Of a DNA stretch of 35,087 nt, positions 8,644 to 16,694 are shown piece by piece (positions within the stretch are counted from its first letter, which is position 1; the number at the start of each line of letters is the position of its first letter). Below the pieces are notes generated by a model, which saw only the letters and a program-made list of their open reading frames with translations, was not told the origin of the DNA and did not search any database. The position numbers and the translations under genes were made by a program. The stretch is taken from positions 1 through 35,087 of the forward strand of contig JAQUYC010000018.1 in NCBI GenBank assembly GCA_028692105.1. The letters are read 5' to 3'. This DNA comes from Eubacteriales bacterium (GTDB lineage: Bacteria > Bacillota > Clostridia > Peptostreptococcales > Anaerovoracaceae).

Positions 8644-9735
8644 CTACGAATTCGCCGCCTCGAATTTTTTCATAAAGTCTATGAGCGCATCTACGCCGGC
8701 CATTGGCATTGCGTTGTAAATGCTTGCACGCATACCTCCAATGGATCGGTGTCCGCCCAGATTATGAAGACCTTCCGCTTTCGCCTCTTGGGTAAACTTT
8801 TTATCAAGGGCTTCATTGCCGGTTACGAATACAACATTCATTAAGGACCTATCCTTAACGGCGACAGGGCATTTATAAAGACTGCTTCCATCAATATAGC
8901 CATACAGTTTTTTTGCTTTTTCTTTATTTATTTTTTCAATAGCAGATATCCCGCCAAGTCTAATAATATTTTTAAATACCTCTCCTGCTATATAAATACC
9001 GAATGTAGGTGGTGTATTGTACATGGAATCGTTTTCAGCATGTGTAGAATAATTGAGGTAAATCGGGGTATTCTCCGGGGCAAACCCCAAGAGGTCTTCT
9101 CTGATTATGACGATGACAACTCCCGCGGGGCCAACATTTTTCTGGGCTCCTGCATAAATCAATCCAAATTTCGAGACATCTACCTCTTCAGAAAGTATAC
9201 ATGATGAAAGGTCTGCTACTAGCGGGATATCCCCTGTATCGGGAATATATGGATATTTTGAACCATAGATAGTATTATTCATTGTTATGTGAACGTAATC
9301 CGCATCTTTTGTAAAATCTTCCTTTTTCACTTCCGGAATATAAGTAAAATTGCTTTCTTCCGAAGATGCAACTATTTTAATTTGTCCAAATTTTTTCGCT
9401 TCCTGTGCGGCCTTTTTTGCCCAGTGCCCTGTTACGATGTAGTCTGCTTTTTTTGAACCGCGAAGCAAATTTATTGGTATCATTGAGAATTGAAGCGTTG
9501 CGCCACCTTGTAAAAACAACACTTTATAGTTATCCGGAATATTCATGAGATCTCTGAGATTTTTCTCTGCAGTATGAAGAATTTCCCCAAACTCTTTAGA
9601 TCGATGGCTCATTTCCATAACGGACATGCCGCAATTGTTATAATTAGTAAGCTGTTTAGCAGCAAGTTCCATTACCTCTAAGGGAAGCATGGAGGGACCT
9701 GCCGAAAAATTATACACTCTTTCTGCACTATTCAT
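8644..9735 (-). CDS. serC: Phosphoserine aminotransferase
   Basis: PLP-dependent transfer of an amino group from glutamate to 3-phosphohydroxypyruvate, the second step of serine synthesis. Family marks: N-terminal YNFSAGPSMLP, the substrate segment QGGATLQF, and the PLP lysine in IYAGAQKNVGPAG (Lys199). The C-terminal GGHRSIGGMRASIYNAMP is also characteristic. The 363 residues are typical. The open frame begins at a TTG at 9750, but that TTG overlaps the GGAGG ribosome site; the ATG at 9735 lies 8 bases after GGAGG and matches family starts, so it is chosen. Divergent from serA across a symmetric promoter element. No serB is seen in the window. Confidence 0.96.
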   Translation of the reverse strand: MNSAERVYNFSAGPSMLPLEVMELAAKQLTNYNNCGMSVMEMSHRSKEFGEILHTAEKNLRDLMNIPDNYKVLFLQGGATLQFSMIPINLLRGSKKADYIVTGHWAKKAAQEAKKFGQIKIVASSEESNFTYIPEVKKEDFTKDADYVHITMNNTIYGSKYPYIPDTGDIPLVADLSSCILSEEVDVSKFGLIYAGAQKNVGPAGVVIVIIREDLLGFAPENTPIYLNYSTHAENDSMYNTPPTFGIYIAGEVFKNIIRLGGISAIEKINKEKAKKLYGYIDGSSLYKCPVAVKDRSLMNVVFVTGNEALDKKFTQEAKAEGLHNLGGHRSIGGMRASIYNAMPMAGVDALIDFMKKFEAANS

Positions 9736-9772
9736 TATTATATCCTCCAAGAAAAATTAATTATAATGTTGT

Positions 9773-9813
9773 AATTATATCACTTTACGGCATTTTGGTA
9801 AAGTGATATAATT
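9773..9813. promoter_or_regulatory. Symmetric divergent serC/serA promoter in a perfect 16-bp inverted repeat
   Basis: Arms AATTATATCACTTTAC (9773-9788) and GTAAAGTGATATAATT (9798-9813) are exact reverse complements around the 9-base centre GGCATTTTG. Rightward promoter for serA: -35 TTTACG 9784-9789, 17-base spacer, TATAAT 9807-9812. Leftward promoter for serC: -35 TTTACC (9802 to 9797), 17-base spacer, TATAAT (9779 to 9774). Each -10 carries an upstream TG (TGATATAAT). Each arm thus holds the -10 of one promoter and the -35 of the other, so two polymerases could hardly bind at once. Confidence 0.8.
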
Positions 9814-9877
9814 CCTTTTGTGCAAGACGCACTAATAAGCAATATACAAAATATATTCGTATCAGGAGATGATTAAT

Positions 9878-11035
9878 ATGTATAAGATAGCAACATTAAA
9901 TAAAATATCACCGAAGGGTTTAGAACGATTTAGTAAGCAATATACTATAACTGATAAACTGGAAGAGGTCGATGCGATTCTTGTAAGAAGTCAGGATATG
10001 CATTCGATGGATCTGCCTGCTAATCTGCTTGCGATTGCCAGAGCCGGAGCAGGTGTCAACAATATACCTGTAGATCTGTGCTCTCAGAAAGGGATCGTTG
10101 TCTTCAATACACCGGGGGCTAACGCAAATGCCGTAAAAGAGCTGGTACTGTCAAGTATACTGATGTCGGCAAGAAATGTATCGAGCGCTATCGCCTGGGC
10201 TAAAACGATAACTAATGACGTTTCAAAAACAGTTGAAAAAAACAAATCACAATTTGCAGGTCATGAAATAAAGGGTAAGGTCCTTGGAGTAATCGGTCTT
10301 GGCGCTATAGGTGTTATGGTGGCAAATGCTGCCGAGGCTCTCGAGATGCGTGTAATCGGATATGATCCTTATATGTCAATTCAATCAGCCCATGAGCTGA
10401 ACAGCACGATCAATGTTTACGAATCATTGGACTTGCTCCTTCCGCTATGCGACTATATAACTATTCACGTTCCTTTTATGGAAAACACAAAAGAAATGAT
10501 AAATGAAAAAAGATTCAGCATAATGAAAGACGGTGTTTGCCTGCTGAATTTTTCACGAGATCAAATCGTAAATGAGGAAGATCTCCTGAAAGCATTGGAA
10601 TCAGGCAAGGTAAGAAAATATATAACAGACTTTCCTTCGGAAAAGATGCTTTGTGTGGACCAGGCTATCTGTATTCCGCACCTTGGTGCATCCACAAAAG
10701 AATCAGAAGAGAACTGCGCCAGAATGGCAGTTGACCAGCTGATGGACTTTCTGGAAAACGGAAATATCACAAACTCTGTCAACTTCCCTAACTGCTCTTT
10801 AGGGGTCATTACTTCAAAGAACAGAATAGCTATATTAAACAAAAATGTTCCCGCTATTCTTGGCAAGATTACCGGAATATTGGCTGATATGAATATCAAT
10901 ATCAGTGATCTGAATAACAGAAGTAAGGGAGATTTGGCCTATACACTCATCGACATCGATTCAGAGATTGATGAGGATGAATTGAAAAAGGCTTTAGGTG
11001 TAAACGGTATCATTTCAGCCAGAGTAATACGGTAA
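9878..11035 (+). CDS. serA: D-3-phosphoglycerate dehydrogenase
   Basis: Oxidises 3-phosphoglycerate with NAD+, the committed step of serine synthesis. Seen: the NAD-binding Rossmann motif VLGVIGLGAIGVMVANAA, the catalytic Arg in NFSRDQIVNEEDL, the catalytic-His region IPHLGASTKESEENCA, and a C-terminal ACT domain (about residues 315-385) that often binds serine for feedback inhibition. This is the short form without the intervening ASB domain. Two in-frame ATGs exist; the one at 9869 touches the AGGAG ribosome site, so the ATG at 9878 (9-base spacing) is preferred, giving 385 residues. It is transcribed alone, divergent from serC, and converges on the yihY-like gene with no clear terminator between them. 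Confidence 0.95.
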   Translation: MYKIATLNKISPKGLERFSKQYTITDKLEEVDAILVRSQDMHSMDLPANLLAIARAGAGVNNIPVDLCSQKGIVVFNTPGANANAVKELVLSSILMSARNVSSAIAWAKTITNDVSKTVEKNKSQFAGHEIKGKVLGVIGLGAIGVMVANAAEALEMRVIGYDPYMSIQSAHELNSTINVYESLDLLLPLCDYITIHVPFMENTKEMINEKRFSIMKDGVCLLNFSRDQIVNEEDLLKALESGKVRKYITDFPSEKMLCVDQAICIPHLGASTKESEENCARMAVDQLMDFLENGNITNSVNFPNCSLGVITSKNRIAILNKNVPAILGKITGILADMNINISDLNNRSKGDLAYTLIDIDSEIDEDELKKALGVNGIISARVIR

Positions 11036-11060
11036 ATGTTGAAATAAGAAATGCAGGATA

Positions 11061-11900
11061 TCACTTCTGCTTTGGCGTTTTTGTCTGTTCCCATACGACG
11101 TTGACCTGGATTCCTATGACCAGGATATAGCCTAATATATAGAACCAGAAAAGCAGTGCGACGATTGCAGCTAAACTTCCGTAAAGAAGATCATAATTGG
11201 CAAATATAGCCGCATAATAAGAATAAATCCATGTTGCCAGCAGCATACCGGCAGACGCCACTATGCTTCCTGGCAATATTTTTCGAAATGAAATCCGCTC
11301 TGAAGGAAGCACATAGTAATTATAACTGACCGTCAGGAAAAAGAGAGCCATAGCAACGGGCCACCGCAATATAAACCAGAAGCTGTCAAAATCAAATTCC
11401 ATATCTAAAAAATTGTTTACATAAGCAGTAATGACGTTGATGAAAAGCTCTCCGTAAACAAGGATAATAAGACCGAATGAAAGAGTAAACAGCGTGATTA
11501 CAATAGTTTTGACCGCTCTGAGCCGTTCCCGGATATAACCCCTACCTCCGTACGGGTGCCCCGTAAATGAGTAATTTGTTATCCGCATCATGGAATACTG
11601 TGCTTTGGAGGCCGCCCACAATGCAAAGATGATAAATGCCGCACTGATTGCGCCGGAAGGAGTATATGTTAAATATCCAGATAGATTTCCATAAATCTCG
11701 GGAGCAACATATTCAGAAAGCAAATTGCGAATCACTGCCATGGATATTGAAAACACTCCCATCAGTTCTCCCAAAATAATCGTGATGGGAACAAGTGACA
11801 TTAAAAAGAAGAATGCCAGCTCCGCCGCCACTCCCTGATAGTATGGATCCGACATCCGTTTAATGACCATCAGGGTCATATTGCTTACTTTTCTTTTCAT
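11061..11900 (-). CDS. YihY/BrkB family inner-membrane protein
   Basis: A polytopic membrane protein of the YihY (formerly 'ribonuclease BN') family, whose molecular function is not established; a transporter role is often suggested. The 279 residues contain about six hydrophobic segments, with the family signature near the N-terminus (AAELAFFFLMSLVPITIIL) and the middle (IFALWAASKAQYSMMRITNYSF). The C-terminal segment AAIVALLFWFYILGYILVIG is also typical. It is the last gene of the pit-DUF47-rdgB-yihY run, 14 bases after rdgB, so it is probably co-transcribed. Confidence 0.88.
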   Translation of the reverse strand: MKRKVSNMTLMVIKRMSDPYYQGVAAELAFFFLMSLVPITIILGELMGVFSISMAVIRNLLSEYVAPEIYGNLSGYLTYTPSGAISAAFIIFALWAASKAQYSMMRITNYSFTGHPYGGRGYIRERLRAVKTIVITLFTLSFGLIILVYGELFINVITAYVNNFLDMEFDFDSFWFILRWPVAMALFFLTVSYNYYVLPSERISFRKILPGSIVASAGMLLATWIYSYYAAIFANYDLLYGSLAAIVALLFWFYILGYILVIGIQVNVVWEQTKTPKQK

Positions 11901-11914
11901 AATAAGATTGCCGG

Positions 11915-12511
11915 TTATATCCGTTCTTCCTCCAGCATCATTTTAAGTTTCTGCAAGGCTTTAGCCCTATGGCTGATCTTATTCTTTTCTTCTCCGGAAA
12001 GCTCAGCAAAAGTTTTGTTGAAACCCAAAGGGACAAACAGCGGATCATAACCAAATCCGTTATTGCCTCTCCCCTTATACAGGATATGCCCTTCACACTC
12101 TCCTCTTGCTACAATTTTTTTGCCGTTTGGATATATCATGGTGATTACAGATACAAATCGGGCGGTCCTGTTTTCCGGTTCTACTCCATTTAGCAGTCTT
12201 AATAACTTTTCGTTATTTTTTGCATCATTGCCGTCCTCACCTGCAAACCTTGCCGAAATAACACCGGGAGCTCCTCCCAATGCATCCACCATAAGACCGG
12301 AATCATCAGCAATTGTTATTTCACCGCTAAGCTCCATGATCTCTCTTGCCTTTTTTTCCGAGTTTTCCTCAAAAGTATTTCCGTCCTCAATGATTTCAAT
12401 ATCAGGGATGCCCGCCTCCGATCTGGAGACTACATCAAGGTTGAACTTACCGGTGATTTCCCGTATTTCTTCAATTTTATGTTTGTTTTGAGTTGCTGCT
12501 ATGATTCTCAT
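11915..12511 (-). CDS. rdgB: dITP/XTP pyrophosphatase (RdgB/HAM1)
   Basis: Hydrolyses non-canonical purine nucleoside triphosphates (dITP, ITP, XTP) to monophosphate and pyrophosphate, keeping deaminated bases out of DNA and RNA. Family marks in order: ATQNKHKIEEI near the N-terminus, FEENSEKKA, ADDSGLMVDALGGAPGVISARFAGE, GFGYDPLF, and FAELSGEEKNKISHRAKAL at the C-terminus. The start at 12511 gives the usual MRIIAATQN beginning and has GGGGAT just upstream; an ATG four codons earlier (12523) is possible. It lies 21 bases after the DUF47 gene and belongs to the phosphate-transporter operon. Confidence 0.94.
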   Translation of the reverse strand: MRIIAATQNKHKIEEIREITGKFNLDVVSRSEAGIPDIEIIEDGNTFEENSEKKAREIMELSGEITIADDSGLMVDALGGAPGVISARFAGEDGNDAKNNEKLLRLLNGVEPENRTARFVSVITMIYPNGKKIVARGECEGHILYKGRGNNGFGYDPLFVPLGFNKTFAELSGEEKNKISHRAKALQKLKMMLEEERI

Positions 12512-12532
12512 TTCGATCCCCATTAAATCTCT

Positions 12533-13156
12533 TTATGAATTCTTCATCATGACGCCCTCAATTACATCAGCAACATCCTCGCAGGCGTCACAGCAAATTT
12601 CCATGAAATGGAGTGTGCGGCCCCAGCCGTAAACCTCAATCGGATCTTTCCCGTGAACGTAAATCTTCCGGACCGCATTTGTAAATAATTCGTCGCCTTC
12701 CTCTTCCATTCTGTTTATCTCAACTATCAGTCCGTGCAGCGTCTGTGATTTTCTGAAATTATGAAATTCGACCAATGCCTGCTTTAATGCATCACAGCAT
12801 TTTACAATGATTCCTGACATCTTCAGTGCATCATCTTGCATTTCCTTGATATTAAACATGTACATGCGCAGCAGAACATCCTCTATATTATCCGTTACAT
12901 TATCGATAGCATCTGCCATTGAAACAATATCTTCTCTTTCAATCGGCGTAATAAATTCCTTGGCAAGCTTTTTCATCATGATGTGGCGTTCTACGTCCCC
13001 TGCATGTTCGATATTATGCATGTGCTTTATTTGTTCTTCCAAATCATCAGGATTGAAATTATGCATGATTTCGTTTAATAATGCGGCTGCCTGGCAGGAA
13101 TAGTCCACCAGTCTGACAAAAGTATCAAAATAATTTTCATCTTTCTTTAAAACCAT
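12533..13156 (-). CDS. DUF47/PhoU-like accessory protein of the Pit phosphate transporter
   Basis: A cytoplasmic, all-helical PhoU-like protein of the DUF47 (PhoU_div) family, commonly encoded next to Pit permeases and thought to modulate them. The 207 residues are rich in acidic and His/Glu patches that bind metal in PhoU-like folds (for example EHAGDVERHIM, IEREDIVSMADAIDNVTD and MEEEGDELFTNAVRKIYV). It starts 25 bases after pit on the same strand. The open frame begins with TTG at 13159, but the ATG at 13156 behind AAGGAG is preferred. The role as a Pit partner is inferred from context and family. Confidence 0.92.
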   Translation of the reverse strand: MVLKKDENYFDTFVRLVDYSCQAAALLNEIMHNFNPDDLEEQIKHMHNIEHAGDVERHIMMKKLAKEFITPIEREDIVSMADAIDNVTDNIEDVLLRMYMFNIKEMQDDALKMSGIIVKCCDALKQALVEFHNFRKSQTLHGLIVEINRMEEEGDELFTNAVRKIYVHGKDPIEVYGWGRTLHFMEICCDACEDVADVIEGVMMKNS

Positions 13157-13181
13157 CAATACATCTTCTCCTTCATATCAG

Positions 13182-14234
13182 TTAAAATACTTTCATAAAT
13201 AACATAGCCATAAAATAGCCGATAATCCCGCAGCCCGGGAAGGTTAGAATCCATGCGGATACCATATCACGTACAACTGCCCAATTAACGGCAGAAAGCC
13301 TTCTTGCAGCTCCCACACCCATAATCGCCGTTGTCTTTGTATGAGTAGTGCTTACCGGCAAGCCAAAGATTGAAGCAGTGAACAGGCAGATTACTGCAGC
13401 CAGATCTGCCGAAAATCCCTGGTACTTCTCAAGCTTAACCATATCCATCCCTACAGATTTGATTATGCGATATCCTCCGACAGAAGTACCTAATGCCATC
13501 ACCAGAGAGCAGAGAATCATCAGCCAGATCGGTATTTGGAACTCAGTCACATTGCTGTCCCCCTGCGCAAGAAACGCTCCCAGCATGAAAACCCCCATAA
13601 ATTTCTGGCCATCCTGAGCTCCATGCATAAATGCCATTCCGGCAGCGGCGCCTATCTGGGCATTTTTGAATATAGGGAAAGCCCTTCGTCTGTCCATGCT
13701 TCTGAAAAGTGATTCTATCGTTTTTACGACGAAATACCCCATTCCAAACCCCATTCCGGTTGAAAGCACAAGACCATATACGACTTTTATCCATTCCGAT
13801 CCGTTTATTCCGGCTAAACCGCCCTGCAGTGCAATGGCTGCTCCTGAAATCCCGGCTATCAAGGCATGGCTTTCACTTGTAGGAATCCCAAACCACCAGG
13901 CAGAGGTTGCCCAAATTACTATCGCGAATAATGCAGCACAGAGAGCTATTAGTGCATCATCCGAATTGCCCCCAAAATCCACCATCTTATATATAGTTTG
14001 GGCAACGGTCGCATTGACCATTGTCATAACAAATACCCCAAAAAAATTAAAGACCGCCGCCATTAAAATTGCCGAACGGGGGCCCAAAGATCGGGTAGAA
14101 ACACAAGTAGCTATGGCGTTAGGCGCATCTGTCCATCCATTTACCAATATTACACTTAGTGTCAATATTGTTGTTACGGCAAGTGCCGGGTTTGATGATA
14201 ACTGATAAATAAAATCTGTAAATACTACTGTCAT
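13182..14234 (-). CDS. pit: Low-affinity inorganic phosphate transporter, PiT family
   Basis: A cation- or proton-coupled phosphate permease (Pho4/PiT family) in the membrane. The N-terminal half has the signature GWTDAPNAIATCVSTRSL, and the C-terminal half has its inverted repeat counterpart GLPVSTTHTKTTAIMGVGAARR. About ten hydrophobic segments are visible. The 350-residue length fits short bacterial PiT proteins. The frame opens at 14249, but GGAGG at 14243-14239 lies 6 bases before the ATG at 14234, which is chosen. First gene of a probable four-gene operon with a promoter immediately upstream. Confidence 0.94.
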   Translation of the reverse strand: MTVVFTDFIYQLSSNPALAVTTILTLSVILVNGWTDAPNAIATCVSTRSLGPRSAILMAAVFNFFGVFVMTMVNATVAQTIYKMVDFGGNSDDALIALCAALFAIVIWATSAWWFGIPTSESHALIAGISGAAIALQGGLAGINGSEWIKVVYGLVLSTGMGFGMGYFVVKTIESLFRSMDRRRAFPIFKNAQIGAAAGMAFMHGAQDGQKFMGVFMLGAFLAQGDSNVTEFQIPIWLMILCSLVMALGTSVGGYRIIKSVGMDMVKLEKYQGFSADLAAVICLFTASIFGLPVSTTHTKTTAIMGVGAARRLSAVNWAVVRDMVSAWILTFPGCGIIGYFMAMLFMKVF

Positions 14235-14260
14235 TCTTTGCCTCCTCATGAAACGTTATC

Positions 14261-14289
14261 ATCATAGCATTTTTTGGCGCGCATTACAA
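14261..14289 (-). promoter_or_regulatory. Promoter of the pit operon
   Basis: On the minus strand TTGTAA (14289 to 14284) and TATGAT (14266 to 14261) are separated by exactly 17 bases and sit 26 bases before the pit start codon. No operator is evident. Confidence 0.6.
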
Positions 14290-14344
14290 TAAAAATCATG
14301 AAGCATAAGATATATGGTAAATAAAGTAAATTGTCTGTATAATC

Positions 14345-14383
14345 AGCAAAAGAGGAGCGGAAGATTTTATTCACACGCTCCCC
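14345..14383 (-). terminator. Likely terminator of the 45-codon gene
   Basis: On the minus strand an 8-bp stem (GGGGAGCG with CGCTCCTC, one G-U pair, arms 14383-14376 and 14359-14352) is followed by TTTTGC. The loop is 16 bases and the T run is short, so the call is moderate. Confidence 0.45.
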
Positions 14384-14392
14384 TGCATTTTT

Positions 14393-14530
14393 CTACCGGT
14401 TTGTATTACGCCCTAAACTCTCTTTTTTGGAGTTATGACCCAGGTTCTGATTCTGTAACGTCCCCGGAATGACGCCCTCTTTCACTTTTTTATCCGGGTT
14501 TTCGCTTCCGGACTTTTTTTTGTTCTTCAT
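14393..14530 (-). CDS. Small basic hydrophilic protein, 45 residues, unknown function
   Basis: An ATG at 14530 is preceded by a very good ribosome site (GAGGTGA, 6-base spacing) and opens 45 codons. The protein starts MKNKKKSGSENPDKK, has a middle EGVIPGTLQNQNLGHN and ends KKESLGRNTNR. It is Lys/Asn/Gly-rich with no Cys, Trp, Tyr or Phe, has no membrane segment, and is probably disordered. Composition and size recall small spore-associated proteins. The minus strand upstream has TCATA-17-CATTATA, loosely like a sporulation sigma-G promoter, but this is only suggestive. A terminator-like hairpin follows. It stands between pit and tyrA as its own unit. No family is recognised with confidence. 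Confidence 0.7.
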   Translation of the reverse strand: MKNKKKSGSENPDKKVKEGVIPGTLQNQNLGHNSKKESLGRNTNR

Positions 14531-14622
14531 AAAAAATCACCTCTCACATATAATGCCCTTTTTTTACAATGATATGATTGAAAGTGTTCTTTCCGGCTAA
14601 TTTCCTGCTAAGAAGTTAATAG

Positions 14623-15456
14623 TCAGCCGTCAATTATGATCTTGCGTTCTGTTCCTTCACGGAGCAGCTCACACAGCTCCTTTTCTTTCCCATCGTTTAT
14701 GGCATCTCTGTACTCATGAAGTCTTTCGATCATTCCATCTATCTCCTCTACCAGGTTTTTCCGGTTCAGCATAAAAAGCTCTGTCCACATTGTTTCATTC
14801 AGCCTGGCAACCCTGCTCAGGTCATTGTAGCTGCCGGCAGAAAAGCCTTTATGCTTAAGCGCTTGCGGGCTTTTTACATAGGCGCTTGAGACTACATGCG
14901 CAAGCTGGGATGTGAAAGCAATCATTTTATCATGTTCCTCCGGCGTTGAAATCTGAACATGATTGAATCCCAGTGAAAGCCAAAGTCTTTTCAATAGCTC
15001 CATATCCTGTATGCTCATGTCCGACTGAGGAGCCAAAATCATCGATGCATGCTTGAACAGGTTCCTCTTGGAATGTCCAAAACCCGAAAATTCAATTCCA
15101 GCCATAGGATGGCCTCCTACGTATTTAAACTCCCGCTCTGCTGCGATGGGCTGTATTTCAGCGCAGACAGCTTCCTTTACACCGCTGCAGTCCATAACAA
15201 TGGTGCCTTTTTTAATATCTTTTTGATGATTCTTCAGATATTCTACTGTTGCACCGGGGTACAATGCTAAAATAATAATATCACACTGTCCGGTATTATC
15301 ATCCGTCAGACGTCCGTCTATTGCTTCCAGCAAAATGGCTTTACATATTACAGATTCCAAAAGATCTGTACCCAGTATTTCATGTTCCGTATTCTGTTTG
15401 AAAGCCTTGGCAATAGAACCTCCGATCAAGCCAAGCCCAACTATTCCGATTCTCAT
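14623..15456 (-). CDS. tyrA: Prephenate dehydrogenase
   Basis: NAD(P)-dependent oxidative decarboxylation of prephenate to 4-hydroxyphenylpyruvate, the Tyr branch. Seen: N-terminal dinucleotide motif IGIVGLGLIGGSIAKAF, the segment IVMDCSGVKEAVC, the substrate/catalytic region GGHPMAGIEFSGFGHS (with the family His), and the helical dimerisation half with FTSQLAHVVSSAYVKS and FSAGSYNDLSRVA. About 277 residues, without a fused chorismate mutase or ACT domain. The frame opens at 15477, but the ATG at 15456 has AGAGGTGG five bases upstream and gives the usual MRIGIVGLG start. It follows aroF by about 100 bases on the same strand; both are downstream of the Tyr attenuator, which fits a Tyr-producing operon. 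Confidence 0.93.
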   Translation of the reverse strand: MRIGIVGLGLIGGSIAKAFKQNTEHEILGTDLLESVICKAILLEAIDGRLTDDNTGQCDIIILALYPGATVEYLKNHQKDIKKGTIVMDCSGVKEAVCAEIQPIAAEREFKYVGGHPMAGIEFSGFGHSKRNLFKHASMILAPQSDMSIQDMELLKRLWLSLGFNHVQISTPEEHDKMIAFTSQLAHVVSSAYVKSPQALKHKGFSAGSYNDLSRVARLNETMWTELFMLNRKNLVEEIDGMIERLHEYRDAINDGKEKELCELLREGTERKIIIDG

Positions 15457-15559
15457 AATGTCCACCTCTGTTTCCATCCTGCCACCTGCCTATGTCTTTT
15501 GCATCTTCAGCATGCTGACAGGGCGCAGCGCCTATGTGTTAACTATACTGCCGGTTGCT

Positions 15560-16561
15560 TTAATAGGCAAAGGGCAAAAGTTGATTTATACATTTTGCCA
15601 AATCAGCAAATGCTTCCGGTGTCAAAGATTGCTGACCGTCACAAAGCGCATGAGCCGGGTCATTATGCACTTCGATCAACAATCCGTCGGCTCCCGCAAC
15701 TGTCGCCGCCATTGCCATAGGCTTAACCAGTCTGGAAAGACCCGTGGCATGGCTCGGATCTACTATGACCGGTAAGTGTGTCATGCTCTTCAATAGGGGA
15801 ACCGCAGACAGATCCAGCGTATTTCTGGTGATTGTTTCAAAGGTGCGGATACCCCTTTCGCAAAGAACTATCTGACCATTTCCGCCTGCCATGATATATT
15901 CCGCACTCATGAGAAGCTCTTGCAATGTACTGGAAAGACCCCTCTTTAACAGGATTGGCTTCTTTACCTTCCCAAGCTCCTTCAACAGTTCAAAATTCTG
16001 CATGTTACGAGCGCCCACCTGTATCATGTCAACCTCTTCAAAAAGTGAAAGCTGGGATAAATCCATTATTTCCGATACAACAGGAAGCCCTGAGATCTTC
16101 TTTGCTTCCATCAGGAGTTCTATACCCTTATCCCGCATTCCCTGAAATGCATACGGGGAAGTCCTCGGCTTAAATGCGCCCCCTCTTAACATTCCGGCAC
16201 CCGCCTTCTTTACGCTTTCTGCGATGAAACATATCTGTTCCATCGATTCCACCGAGCAGGGACCTGCAATGATCTGAAAGTTCCCGCCGCCTATTTTTAT
16301 ACCGCTCACATCCACTATGGTGTCGTCAGGGTGAAACTTGCGGTTTGCATTTTTATAAGGTTCCGTGATACGCTTCACATCCTCGACGATATCCAGCGCT
16401 GCAATTAAATCGATGTCAACTGCCAAGGTGTCACCGATAAGTCCAAGAATTGTAGTGTCCTTCCCCAGTGAGATGTGAATGCTGATGTTTAAACTCTCAA
16501 GCCATTGAATCAGATTATCCAATTGCTTCGGGTTCGGGTTATCTTTTAATACGACAATCAT
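15560..16561 (-). CDS. aroF: 3-deoxy-7-phosphoheptulonate (DAHP) synthase, type I-beta
   Basis: Condenses phosphoenolpyruvate with erythrose 4-phosphate, the first step of aromatic synthesis. The 333 residues hold an N-terminal ferredoxin-like domain (residues 1-70) and a KDSA/DAHP-synthase barrel. Barrel marks: IIAGPCSVESMEQI, MLRGGAFKPRTSPYAFQG, VSEIMD, LKRGLSSTLQE, LCERGIRTFE, PVIVDPSHATG and LIEVHNDP. The N-terminal domain gives allosteric control in relatives. The ribosome site CAGGAGG lies 7 bases before ATG and only about 15 bases after the attenuator terminator. Transcription starts some 235 bases upstream and passes through the Tyr leader peptide. Confidence 0.95.
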   Translation of the reverse strand: MIVVLKDNPNPKQLDNLIQWLESLNISIHISLGKDTTILGLIGDTLAVDIDLIAALDIVEDVKRITEPYKNANRKFHPDDTIVDVSGIKIGGGNFQIIAGPCSVESMEQICFIAESVKKAGAGMLRGGAFKPRTSPYAFQGMRDKGIELLMEAKKISGLPVVSEIMDLSQLSLFEEVDMIQVGARNMQNFELLKELGKVKKPILLKRGLSSTLQELLMSAEYIMAGGNGQIVLCERGIRTFETITRNTLDLSAVPLLKSMTHLPVIVDPSHATGLSRLVKPMAMAATVAGADGLLIEVHNDPAHALCDGQQSLTPEAFADLAKCINQLLPFAY

Positions 16562-16584
16562 TTTTATCCCTCCTGATTTGCACT

Positions 16585-16617
16585 AAAAAAGCTCCGAAGT
16601 GAATTTCACCGCGGAGC
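16585..16617 (-). terminator. Attenuator terminator in front of aroF
   Basis: On the minus strand GCTCCG pairs with CGGAGC, and inside it GGTG pairs with CACT around an AAATT loop; TTTTTT follows directly (16590 to 16585). The hairpin ends 24 bases before the aroF start codon, so it can only act as a regulated block on aroF-tyrA. Its 5' arm is complementary to the leader segment at 16683-16694 (see the leader entry). Confidence 0.88.
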
Positions 16618-16694
16618 CGATTTTATATATCGGATTGCTTTTCCTGTTATTTTAAACTCAGGAGCAGCTATTACACCTTTTTGCAGTGAAACTC
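16601..16694 (-). promoter_or_regulatory. Antiterminator pairing in the aroF leader
   Basis: Minus-strand GAGTTTCACTGC (16694-16683, inside the leader-peptide frame at codons 28-31) can pair with GCGGTGAAATTC (16612-16601, the 5' arm and loop of the terminator) over 12 consecutive positions including two G-U pairs. The two structures exclude each other. A ribosome paused at the Tyr codons (16723-16712) would leave GAGTTTCACTGC free; a ribosome reaching the stop codon would cover it. Confidence 0.75.

Noticed and set aside
16585-16620. Possible T-box in front of aroF, because CGCGG next to a terminator recalls the ACCGCG of T-boxes.
   Set aside because: There is no AGGGTGGNA bulge or stem I upstream; instead a Tyr-rich reading frame and a specific antiterminator pairing are present.
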